This document shows positions 1 to 5,957 of a DNA stretch of 16,362 nucleotides, piece after piece (the stretch's first letter is position 1; each line of letters opens with the position of its first letter). The stretch comes from Methylococcales bacterium (GTDB lineage Bacteria > Pseudomonadota > Gammaproteobacteria > Methylococcales > Methylomonadaceae), in the NCBI GenBank assembly GCA_023144875.1, contig JAGLEW010000010.1:1-16362 (forward strand), in the 5' to 3' direction. The position numbers were made by a program, and so were the translations under genes. Below the pieces are notes generated by a model. The model was not told the DNA's origin. It worked only from the letters and a program-made list of their open reading frames with translations, and did not search any database.

Positions 1-7
1 AAAAAAT

Positions 8-271
8 ATGTCTGAAAAACTGATTGATGAATTAAAAACGTTATTAATTGAGGGCTTGCATTTGGAAGATGTCACCATGAATGAAATTGTGGTAACAGAG
101 CCGCTGTTTGGTGAAGGCTTGGGGTTGGATTCAATTGATGCCTTGGAAATTGCGGTGTTATTAGATCGACGTTATGGCATTAAAATCACCTCGGAAGATG
201 AACGAAATCAAGCCATTTTTGCATCCTTGAATGACTTGGCTAAATTTATTGATGAAAATCGCGTGAAATAA
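8..271 (+). CDS. Acyl carrier protein, aryl-polyene/fatty-acid type
   Basis: Small acidic acyl carrier protein of 87 residues. It would carry a growing acyl chain on a phosphopantetheine arm in the cytoplasm. The attachment site is clear: Ser42 lies in the LGLDSIDALE motif (residues 38-47), and the flanking TEPLFGEGLGLD stretch closely resembles the carrier proteins of aryl polyene loci (ApeE-like) rather than the housekeeping AcpP. The length suits a single carrier domain. The start lies only 7 bases into the window, so its ribosome binding site cannot be judged. The next gene starts one base after the stop and encodes a COG4648-like membrane protein, a usual partner of such carriers in aryl polyene clusters. 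The carrier function is near certain. The aryl polyene assignment is inference from this pairing, because the ketosynthases would lie to the left. Confidence 0.9.
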   Translation: MSEKLIDELKTLLIEGLHLEDVTMNEIVVTEPLFGEGLGLDSIDALEIAVLLDRRYGIKITSEDERNQAIFASLNDLAKFIDENRVK

Positions 272-272
272 A

Positions 273-914
273 ATGTTAAAAGCGCTGATTTCTATTTCTG
301 TGTCGCTGGTTTTAGTGATGTACCCTTATTTAGTTTATCAAGGGGTGCAACAAGGGCAGGTTTGGGTTGCGCCGATGCTTATTATTAGTTTTTATGGCTA
401 CCAAGCGTTTACAACCCAAGCATTAGCCGAACGATGGTTGAAAATAAGTCTTATTTTGGTTTTATTAACAGGGTTAGTGTTTTTTCAAACGTTGACAGCA
501 AAGTTGATGCCAATTTTAATGCAGTGTATTTTGTTATACTTTTTTGGAAAAACCTTATTAAAAAACCATGCACCCTCCTTAATAGAACGGTTTGTGCGCT
601 TGGAATATGAGGATTTCCCCGTAGGAATTGCAGAATACTGTCGAACCTTAACAAAAATGTGGACAGGCTATTTTGCGTTTAATAGTGTGGTTTGTATTGT
701 ATTAGCATTTTATGCGCCTGTATCATGGTGGGCAATTTATACAGGGGTTGGCATGTTGTTAGGCACGGGAGTTTTAATGTTAGGGGAGTATTTGATTCGT
801 CCTTTTTTATTCCCCGATTTAGAAATTCCAGATATGAAATCATCGGCTAAAAATATGTGGGTCAACGGGCGAAAACTGTGGGAAGAAAGTAAAAACCCTA
901 ATAAATCGGCATGA
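273..914 (+). CDS. COG4648-like integral membrane protein of an aryl-polyene-type locus
   Basis: Inner-membrane protein of 213 residues with about six hydrophobic segments (near 5-23, 29-45, 56-72, 78-92, 133-148 and 153-172). The central stretch SLIERFVRLE (102-111), then YCRTLTKMW (122-130), and the later GEYLIRP (171-177) match the pattern I recall for the uncharacterised COG4648 family found beside carrier proteins and acyl ligases in aryl polyene and related lipid clusters. Its biochemical role is unknown. The gene starts one base after the carrier-protein stop, so the two are almost certainly cotranscribed and probably translationally coupled. It is the last gene on this strand before a convergent gene whose stop lies 26 bases away, so this looks like the right-hand end of the locus. 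Family assignment is from memory of the motif pattern. Confidence 0.75.
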   Translation: MLKALISISVSLVLVMYPYLVYQGVQQGQVWVAPMLIISFYGYQAFTTQALAERWLKISLILVLLTGLVFFQTLTAKLMPILMQCILLYFFGKTLLKNHAPSLIERFVRLEYEDFPVGIAEYCRTLTKMWTGYFAFNSVVCIVLAFYAPVSWWAIYTGVGMLLGTGVLMLGEYLIRPFLFPDLEIPDMKSSAKNMWVNGRKLWEESKNPNKSA

Positions 915-940
915 ATTATTAGGATTTCTTTTGAAGACAA

Positions 941-1153
941 TTATTTGATGGCGGCTTCACAGTCTGCAATCAACTCATCCAACAACTGTACCGCGCTTTT
1001 TGCCTCGGCTTTAATTTCTTTCAAAAAATCGAGTTCGCTTTTTGAAATATGATCGTCTGCAAAAATTTGGTCTCTTAAAACCGTTACTTCTTTTTGACTG
1101 ATATGCCCATCGCCTAAAGCAAATGCTTTTGCAACATTACGCCATTGTGCCAT
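941..1153 (-). CDS. Small TerB-like helical protein, function unknown
   Basis: A 70-residue soluble, largely helical protein. It contains two DGxIxxxE-like elements: GDGHISQKEV (about residues 14-23) and DDHISKSELDFL (about 33-44). These recall the repeated acidic turns of TerB-type domains and, loosely, degenerate EF-hands, but the full calcium-loop pattern is absent. There is no signal peptide or membrane segment. The ATG is preceded by AAGGA at good spacing, and a candidate extended -10 promoter lies upstream, so I take it as a real gene. It follows ispB on the same strand after 68 bases and converges on the membrane-protein gene. At about half the length of a full TerB domain, it may be a minimal version. 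No function can be assigned. Metal binding is only a suggestion from the acidic turns. Confidence 0.65.
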   Translation of the reverse strand: MAQWRNVAKAFALGDGHISQKEVTVLRDQIFADDHISKSELDFLKEIKAEAKSAVQLLDELIADCEAAIK

Positions 1154-1184
1154 TGTTTGATTCCTTTAAAAAATACAAAATTGC

Positions 1185-1213
1185 ACCATATCACACTGAA
1201 AATTAGCCCACAA
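1185..1213 (-). promoter_or_regulatory. Candidate promoter for the TerB-like gene
   Basis: Read on the minus strand, TTGTGG (1208-1213) is followed after 17 bases by TATGGT (1185-1190). The -10 is preceded by TGA, giving an extended -10 element. The -35 is weak (3 of 6), but spacing is ideal and the site falls in the gap between ispB and the small gene, about 30 bases before its start codon. It would allow expression independent of ispB. Confidence 0.4.
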
Positions 1214-1221
1214 TGTTTTTA

Positions 1222-2214
1222 TTAATAATCTCGTTGAACCGCAAACTTTGCCAGTGAAATTAAGCCTGATTTATAGGGGGATTGCTTTAAAACCTCTAAG
1301 GCAAGAATGGCTTTATTCGCTTCTTCATCGGCGCGTTGTAAGGTATCTTCAATTGCCTGAGTATTTTTAACAACGTTATAAACGGCTTGAAACGAATCAC
1401 GCGTGCCATTTTTAATCGCATCAATAATGATTTGAGCTTTTTCTTTCGGGGCTTGTTGCATGGCGTAAATCAATGGTAAGGTGGGTTTGCCTTCGGCTAG
1501 GTCATCGCCTAAATTTTTACCTAAGGCTTCTGCGCTATTAGCGGTGTAGTCTAAGGCATCATCAATGAGCTGAAAGGCAATCCCTAAGTGCTGACCATAC
1601 GCCATTAGCCCTTGGGTTTCGGTTTCATTTGCGTCTGACATAATCGCGGCAAGCCGTGCGGCAGCGGTAAATAAAATAGCCGTTTTTCGAATGATAACCG
1701 CCAAATATTCAGCTTCTGAGGTATCAGGATTATGGCAATTTAACAGCTGTAAAATTTCACCTTCGGTTAGCTCGCTAGTGGTTTGCGAAACAATTTCCAT
1801 GACTTCAAAATTTTTGGTACGAATCATCATATGAAACGCATTTGAATACAAAAAATCACCCACTAAAACGCTTTTAGCATTACCCCAAACCGCATTGGCT
1901 GACTTTTGACCACGACGCATACTGGACTCGTCAATCACATCGTCATGTAACAACGTAGCGGTGTGTAAAAACTCAATAACCGTTGCTAAGGTAATATGGT
2001 GCTCATTGATATTATTCAGCGCTTTAGCCGCTAACAATAAGACCATCGGTCGCAAACGCTTGCCGCCACTGCCAATAATGTAATAACCAATTTTATTGAT
2101 TAGCTCAACCTCGGAGCTGAGTTCTTTTAAAATAAGTTGATCTACTTCGAGCGCTTCTTGCGTGGTTAACACTTTAATGGAATTAAAATCTATTGTTGTT
2201 ATTTTTGAGGCCAT
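1222..2214 (-). CDS. ispB: Octaprenyl (polyprenyl) diphosphate synthase
   Basis: Trans-polyprenyl diphosphate synthase that extends farnesyl diphosphate with isopentenyl diphosphate to make the quinone side chain. All hallmarks are visible: GKRLRP (51-56), the first aspartate-rich motif DDVID (91-95) followed by RRGQKSANAVWG, and the second motif DDALD (218-222) followed by GKNLGDDLAEGKPTLP (232-247). The 330 residues compare with about 323 in E. coli IspB. The gene is divergent from rplU-rpmA, the classical gammaproteobacterial arrangement, which favours IspB over other family members. Chain length cannot be read from sequence alone. A TAA in frame 18 bases upstream excludes a longer form. 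No Shine-Dalgarno sequence precedes the ATG. Instead a short ORF with a good site overlaps the start, which may couple translation. Confidence 0.95.
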   Translation of the reverse strand: MASKITTIDFNSIKVLTTQEALEVDQLILKELSSEVELINKIGYYIIGSGGKRLRPMVLLLAAKALNNINEHHITLATVIEFLHTATLLHDDVIDESSMRRGQKSANAVWGNAKSVLVGDFLYSNAFHMMIRTKNFEVMEIVSQTTSELTEGEILQLLNCHNPDTSEAEYLAVIIRKTAILFTAAARLAAIMSDANETETQGLMAYGQHLGIAFQLIDDALDYTANSAEALGKNLGDDLAEGKPTLPLIYAMQQAPKEKAQIIIDAIKNGTRDSFQAVYNVVKNTQAIEDTLQRADEEANKAILALEVLKQSPYKSGLISLAKFAVQRDY

Positions 2215-2233
2215 TTTCGAGAGTTGATTGCAT
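2183..2233 (-). other. Possible 16-codon upstream ORF overlapping the ispB start
   Basis: On the minus strand, an ATG 19 bases before the ispB ATG and out of frame with it opens a 16-codon ORF (MQSTLENGLKNNNNRF) ending at TAA inside ispB. It has GGAG ten bases upstream, whereas the ispB ATG has no recognisable ribosome binding site. It could be a leader peptide that couples or limits ispB translation, or simply chance. Only a sequence pattern is visible. Confidence 0.3.
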
Positions 2234-2247
2234 TAAAATAATTCTCC

Positions 2248-2277
2248 ATGCTAGTAAAGAAGCGTATCGGGTGTCAA
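2248..2277 (-). promoter_or_regulatory. Candidate sigma-70 promoter for ispB
   Basis: On the minus strand, a perfect -35 TTGACA (2272-2277) is followed after 18 bases by TAGCAT (2248-2253, 4 of 6 matches to TATAAT). Transcription would start near 2241, leaving a leader of roughly 27 bases before ispB. The site sits back to back with the rplU promoter. Confidence 0.5.
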
Positions 2278-2330
2278 TGCTTTATAGCAATGTATTTCAA
2301 TTGGGCTTAATTCTCGGATTCATTTAGCGT

Positions 2331-2359
2331 TTGACGGCTGTCCTTTTTAAAAATATAAT
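2331..2359 (+). promoter_or_regulatory. Strong sigma-70 promoter for rplU-rpmA
   Basis: TTGACG (2331-2336, 5 of 6) and a perfect TATAAT (2354-2359) are separated by exactly 17 bases. Transcription would begin near 2366, giving a leader of about 40 bases before the L21 start. The start of that leader can form a short hairpin (CTGTT 2363-2367 with AACAG 2374-2378), whose relevance is unknown. A strong promoter is expected for a ribosomal protein operon. Confidence 0.8.
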
Positions 2360-2406
2360 ACTCTGTTCACTTAAACAGATATTTATGCTTGATGGAGCTG
2401 ACGCGG

Positions 2407-2718
2407 ATGTATGCGGTAATTCAAACAGGTGGTAAACAGTACCGAGTTAAAGAAGGTGCTACCCTAAAAATAGAAAAATTAGAATTGAGCGAAGGCGATA
2501 GCATAGAGTTCGATAAAGTTTTAATGCTTGGCGAAGGCAGTGATGTCAAAATCGGCTTGCCATTTGTTGACGGCGGTAAAGTCTCAGCAAAGGTTTTAGC
2601 GCAAGGTCGACATAAGAAAGTCAAAATTATTAAATTTAAACGACGTAAGCACCATATGAAACAAATGGGGCATCGTCAATATTATACAGAAGTCCAAATT
2701 ACGGGCATTTCTACTTAA
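2407..2718 (+). CDS. rplU: 50S ribosomal protein L21
   Basis: Ribosomal protein L21, which binds 23S rRNA in the large subunit. The N-terminus MYAVIQTGGKQYRVKEG is the family signature, and the basic central stretch HKKVKIIKFKRRKHHMKQMGHRQ is the rRNA-contacting region. I placed the start at the ATG at 2407. It gives 103 residues, the same as E. coli L21, and GGAG lies nine bases upstream. In-frame TTG (2389) and ATG (2392) codons upstream would add five or six residues (MELTR) absent from the family, and they would place the ribosome binding site inside the coding region. rpmA follows 21 bases later, so the two form the usual rplU-rpmA operon, driven by the strong promoter upstream and ended by a terminator after rpmA. 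Confidence 0.97.
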   Translation: MYAVIQTGGKQYRVKEGATLKIEKLELSEGDSIEFDKVLMLGEGSDVKIGLPFVDGGKVSAKVLAQGRHKKVKIIKFKRRKHHMKQMGHRQYYTEVQITGIST

Positions 2719-2739
2719 ATTCCTTAAGGAGATTTTACA

Positions 2740-2997
2740 ATGGCTCATAAAAAAGCAGGCGGGAGTACCCGTAACGGTCGTGATTCCAATTCCAAGCGCC
2801 TTGGTGTGAAACGTTATGGCGGCGAAACCGTCCCAGCGGGTAGCATTATCGTTCGTCAACGTGGTACCCGTTTCCATGCAGGGGATAACGTTGGTATTGG
2901 AAAAGATCATACGCTTTTTGCAACGGCAACAGGTAAAGTTCTTTTTCAAACGAAGGGCGCTAAAAATCGTAAATTTGTCAGCATTATTGCGGCTTAA
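2740..2997 (+). CDS. rpmA: 50S ribosomal protein L27
   Basis: Ribosomal protein L27 (85 residues), whose N-terminal tail reaches the peptidyl transferase centre. The protein begins MAHKKAGGSTRNGRDSNSKRLGVKR, the canonical bacterial form. It lacks the cleaved N-terminal extension found in Firmicutes. The conserved GSIIVRQRGTRFHAG and VGIGKDHTLFA segments follow. AAGGAG lies nine bases before the ATG. It is the second gene of the rplU-rpmA operon, and two hairpins lie between its stop and obgE. Confidence 0.98.
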   Translation: MAHKKAGGSTRNGRDSNSKRLGVKRYGGETVPAGSIIVRQRGTRFHAGDNVGIGKDHTLFATATGKVLFQTKGAKNRKFVSIIAA

Positions 2998-3005
2998 GTT
3001 TTCTT

Positions 3006-3028
3006 AAGCCACTTTAGTAAAGTGGTTT
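3006..3028 (+). terminator. Hairpin immediately downstream of rpmA
   Basis: A 10-base-pair stem (AAGCCACTTT with AAAGTGGTTT, one G-U pair) with an AGT loop starts nine bases after the rpmA stop. No long T tract follows, so it is more likely a 3'-end stabilising or accessory structure than the main terminator. Confidence 0.4.
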
Positions 3029-3041
3029 AGCGATTTAAAAG

Positions 3042-3072
3042 AAAAGCCTCGTCCTTGTGACGGGGCTTTTTT
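3042..3072 (+). terminator. Rho-independent terminator of rplU-rpmA
   Basis: A 12-base-pair stem (3042-3053 with 3059-3070, one G-U pair) with loop CTTGT is followed directly by a T run (3067-3072). This is a textbook intrinsic terminator that ends 34 bases before obgE. It implies that obgE needs read-through or its own promoter. I see no convincing promoter in the remaining gap. Confidence 0.85.
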
Positions 3073-3106
3073 GTTGGATCTGTATAAAAATAAAGCGAGT
3101 AATTGA

Positions 3107-4135
3107 GTGAAATTTATTGATGAAGCGGAAATTCGGGTAGAAGCAGGTGATGGAGGTAACGGTATTGTCACTTTTCGACGTGAAAAATACATCCCTATGG
3201 GAGGGCCTGATGGTGGTGATGGTGGTGATGGTGGCAGTGTTTATTTAATTGCGACTGACAATGTAAACACACTGGTCGATTTTCGCTATCATTCGGTGCA
3301 TCGCGCGCAACGTGGTCAAAATGGTATGGGGCGTAATTGTACAGGTCATAAAGGCTCCGATTCTTATGTCAAAGTCCCGCCTGGAACTTTAGTTTATGAA
3401 GCGGATACAGGTGAAAAAATTGGTGATCTCACTGAAGTTGGTGAAACGCTGTTAGTCGCAAAAGGGGGCTTTCATGGCTTAGGGAATACCCGTTTTAAAA
3501 GCAGTATTAATCGCAGTCCTCAACAATTTAGCAAAGGTTCGTTGGGTGAAAAAAGAATGCTACGTTTAGAATTAATGGTCATTGCGGACGTAGGATTATT
3601 GGGGCTACCTAATGCAGGAAAATCGAGCTTAATTCGTTCCGTTTCTTCGGCAAAACCTAAAGTGGCAGATTATCCTTTTACCACCTTAAACCCTAACTTA
3701 GGCGTAGTCAGCGTGGATGATCTACGTAGTTTTGTGATTGCAGATATCCCTGGGGTGATTGAAGGGGCAGCTGAAGGCGCAGGTTTGGGCTTACAGTTTT
3801 TAAAACATTTATCTCGCACAGGTTTATTACTACACATTATTGACATAGAACCGTATGGTAGTGAGGAAAGCCCCGTGGAATCAGCCAAAAAAATTATTCA
3901 TGAACTGGAAAAGTGGGGCGATGATCTGGATAAAAAACCGCGGTGGCTGGTGTTAAATAAAACAGACTTAGTCTTAGAAGAAGAATTAGCACAACATTGC
4001 GATGCCATTGTGAGCGAACTTCAATGGACGGGAAAGGTTTTTCAAATTTCGGCGATTAGTAAACAAGGAACACGAGCATTAATGTTTGCGATTATGGATT
4101 TTTTAGACCAGCAACGTCAACCCTCTAATGAGTAG
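3107..4135 (+). CDS. obgE: GTPase ObgE/CgtA, ribosome assembly factor
   Basis: Essential Obg-family GTPase involved in late 50S assembly and stress signalling. The glycine-rich Obg fold opens with FIDEAEIRVEAGDGGNG and a DGGDGGDGG run (35-43). The G domain shows G1 GLPNAGKS (166-173), the FTT switch (191-193), G3 DIPG (213-216), G4 NKTD (284-287) and G5 SAIS (315-318). At 342 residues it lacks the long acidic C-terminal tail of the 390-residue E. coli protein, as many Obg proteins do. The start is GTG, fixed by agreement with the conserved N-terminus; the ribosome binding site (GCGAG) is weak. It follows rpmA in the usual order but is separated from it by a strong terminator. Its end overlaps proB by 8 bases. 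Confidence 0.97.
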   Translation: MKFIDEAEIRVEAGDGGNGIVTFRREKYIPMGGPDGGDGGDGGSVYLIATDNVNTLVDFRYHSVHRAQRGQNGMGRNCTGHKGSDSYVKVPPGTLVYEADTGEKIGDLTEVGETLLVAKGGFHGLGNTRFKSSINRSPQQFSKGSLGEKRMLRLELMVIADVGLLGLPNAGKSSLIRSVSSAKPKVADYPFTTLNPNLGVVSVDDLRSFVIADIPGVIEGAAEGAGLGLQFLKHLSRTGLLLHIIDIEPYGSEESPVESAKKIIHELEKWGDDLDKKPRWLVLNKTDLVLEEELAQHCDAIVSELQWTGKVFQISAISKQGTRALMFAIMDFLDQQRQPSNE

Positions 4136-5249
4136 AAAAGCGTTTATTAATGCCCAACGTATTGTGGTTAAAATTGGCAGTGCATTATTAACCGCAGGTG
4201 GGAAAGGGCTTAATAAATCGGCAATTGGTGCGTGGGTAGAACAAATTACTGCACTCAAGCAGCAAGGTAAAGAAATTATTTTAGTCTCTTCGGGTTCTGT
4301 CGCGGAAGGCATGGCGCGTTTATCCATTAAAAAACGTCCAAAAACTTTGCATGAATTACAAGCCGTGGCGGCGGTTGGGCAGATGGGTTTGATTAAAATG
4401 TTTGAAAATAAATTTCAAAAACATGGGCTTCATGCGGCGCAAGTTTTATTAACCCATGATGATTTATCCGATCGAAAACGCTATCTCAACGCTAAAAACA
4501 CCTTACTTACATTGCTTGATTTTAATGTAATTCCCGTTGTGAATGAAAATGATACCGTGGCAACCGATGAGATTCGTTTTGGGGACAATGACACCTTAGC
4601 CGCACTGGTGGCGAATTTGGTGGAAGCCGATTTATTGATTATTTTAACCGACCAACAAGGATTATTTGATGCCGATCCTTCGATTAAAGCCAATGCTCAA
4701 TTAATCAAGCACGCTGAAATTGATGACCCTTTATTAGATGAGGTCGCAGGAGATAGTCAAAGTGGCTTGGGGCGTGGGGGTATGATTACTAAAGTCAATG
4801 CCGCACGACTGGCCTCTCGGTCAGGGGCTTCAACAGTGATTGTATCAGGCGCTATTCATAACATCATTAAAAATGTTCTGATGGGTAAAAATTTAGGCAC
4901 GTATTTAATCTCAACGCTTGCACCGCTTGCGGCTCGAAAACAATGGTTGGCAGCACAATTACAACTCAAAGGTACCTTAAGTTTAGATGCGGGGGCAGTG
5001 GACGTATTAAAAAAGAAGGGAAAAAGCTTACTAGCAATTGGGGTTAAAAGTATATTTGGAGAATTTCATCGGGGTGATTTAGTAACCTGTTTAGATCCAA
5101 ATGGAAAAGAAATTGCCCGTGGGTTGATTAATTACGATGCCAAAGAAACCCGTAAAATCATAGGAAAAAGCAGTCAATCATTTGAAAAAATTCTAGGTTA
5201 TGTTGATGATGATGAGTTAATTCATCGAAACAATATGTGGGTCATTTAA
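4128..5249 (+). CDS. proB: Glutamate 5-kinase (with PUA domain)
   Basis: Catalyses ATP-dependent phosphorylation of glutamate, the first and proline-inhibited step of proline synthesis. The amino acid kinase domain shows VVKIGSALL (13-21), SSGSVAEG (54-61), NENDTVATDEIRFGDND (139-155), a TDQQGLF segment (174-180) and the GRGGMITK loop (215-222). A C-terminal PUA domain (about 278-360) includes GDLVTCLDPNGKEIARGL. The length of 373 residues is close to E. coli ProB (367). The ATG lies inside the last codons of obgE (ATGAGTAG), so the two are cotranscribed and probably coupled. proA is not in the window. The gene ends convergent to a PgaD-like gene. Confidence 0.96.
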   Translation: MSRKAFINAQRIVVKIGSALLTAGGKGLNKSAIGAWVEQITALKQQGKEIILVSSGSVAEGMARLSIKKRPKTLHELQAVAAVGQMGLIKMFENKFQKHGLHAAQVLLTHDDLSDRKRYLNAKNTLLTLLDFNVIPVVNENDTVATDEIRFGDNDTLAALVANLVEADLLIILTDQQGLFDADPSIKANAQLIKHAEIDDPLLDEVAGDSQSGLGRGGMITKVNAARLASRSGASTVIVSGAIHNIIKNVLMGKNLGTYLISTLAPLAARKQWLAAQLQLKGTLSLDAGAVDVLKKKGKSLLAIGVKSIFGEFHRGDLVTCLDPNGKEIARGLINYDAKETRKIIGKSSQSFEKILGYVDDDELIHRNNMWVI

Positions 5250-5252
5250 ATC

Positions 5253-5276
5253 TCCAAGCCAATCAATAGACTTGGA
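5253..5276. terminator. Weak hairpin between convergent proB and the PgaD-like gene
   Basis: TCCAAG (5253-5258) pairs with CTTGGA (5271-5276) across a 12-base loop, and outer TTTAAA blocks on both sides could extend it imperfectly. It lies between two convergent stops and could serve both strands, but the loop is large and no proper T tract follows. Confidence 0.25.
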
Positions 5277-5297
5277 AATGTTTAAAAGCACACAATT

Positions 5298-5753
5298 TTA
5301 TATTGGGTTGGTTGTCAGCGGCTGCAAATTAATCAACTGACTGTTTCGGTCAAATTGAGCGGTTAATATTTGCGTTTGCTTAGAATTGAGTAATAAATCT
5401 TCAGTTAATTTAGCATAGCGACTGAGTTCTGTTATCTCTGTCGGTGGGTGAGCTTTGTAGCGGTTCCCCCCTCTAAAACGAAAGATGTTTGCGGCAACCC
5501 AAATAACAAACATCATACATAATATAAAAATATACAAGGCATATTGTTGCAAATTCAGCAAAAATCGCTCAAAAGTTACAAAACTAAAACTGTCGATGAT
5601 GGCAATATCTACCCTCATAAAACCAAAAGCAATCACTAATAGGGGTGTCCAGATATAGCACCATAAAAACCAAAAAACCATGGTCAAAAATAGCGAAGTA
5701 TATTTTTGCCGAAATGATTGCGACTCAGGGCGTTCAATAATAAGTTCTTTCAT
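5298..5753 (-). CDS. PgaD-like membrane protein (poly-GlcNAc synthesis accessory), unpartnered
   Basis: A 151-residue inner-membrane protein with two hydrophobic segments (about 20-44 and 70-91) separated by a short loop, and a cytoplasmic tail. The opening LIIERPESQSFRQKY, the first helix FWFLWCYIWTPLLV with its aromatic W...W...TP pattern, and the two-helix layout resemble PgaD/HmsS. PgaD helps the glycosyltransferase PgaC make poly-beta-1,6-N-acetylglucosamine in response to cyclic di-GMP. The assignment rests on motif pattern and topology, not on strong identity. It lies downstream of dnaE on the same strand, 204 bases away, with no pgaA, pgaB or pgaC nearby, which is unusual. The ATG has only a modest upstream GGA. 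It could instead be an unrelated small two-helix protein. Confidence 0.6.
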   Translation of the reverse strand: MKELIIERPESQSFRQKYTSLFLTMVFWFLWCYIWTPLLVIAFGFMRVDIAIIDSFSFVTFERFLLNLQQYALYIFILCMMFVIWVAANIFRFRGGNRYKAHPPTEITELSRYAKLTEDLLLNSKQTQILTAQFDRNSQLINLQPLTTNPI

Positions 5754-5957
5754 AAGATTTATTCCAAAAATTTATGGAGTTGTTGGGAATAAAGTTAACA
5801 GAGTTCAACTGTCATAAAGCTTGATTTTACTGAATTTGTCAGTCAGCTCACACTTTCTAAAAAAGCTTTTTCCAAAGAAAAAAACGCGCTAAAATAGTTT
5901 AAATTTATTGCCCACCTATTAGTTCAAGATGAAAATAAAAAAAACGTGGTGATCTAT

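Noticed and set aside
451..654. Minus-strand reading frame opposite the COG4648-like gene.
   Set aside because: Its translation has no recognisable domain, and the plus-strand frame has clear membrane segments and family motifs.
2596..2949. Minus-strand frame spanning the rplU-rpmA junction, with several cysteines near its N-terminus.
   Set aside because: It lies opposite two certain ribosomal protein genes; the cysteines come from antisense reading of basic codons.
3205..3235. Tandem GGTGAT-like repeats that look like a short satellite.
   Set aside because: They encode the conserved glycine-rich DGGDGGDGG loop of ObgE and are explained by the protein.
5867..5882. Hairpin TTTTTC...GAAAAA as the dnaE terminator.
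   Set aside because: The stem is six pairs, five of them A-T; it is too weak to call despite a following T run on the minus strand.
5754..5957. Small gene or RNA in the 204-base gap between dnaE and the PgaD-like gene.
   Set aside because: No ORF with a ribosome binding site, no strong hairpin and no convincing promoter were found.
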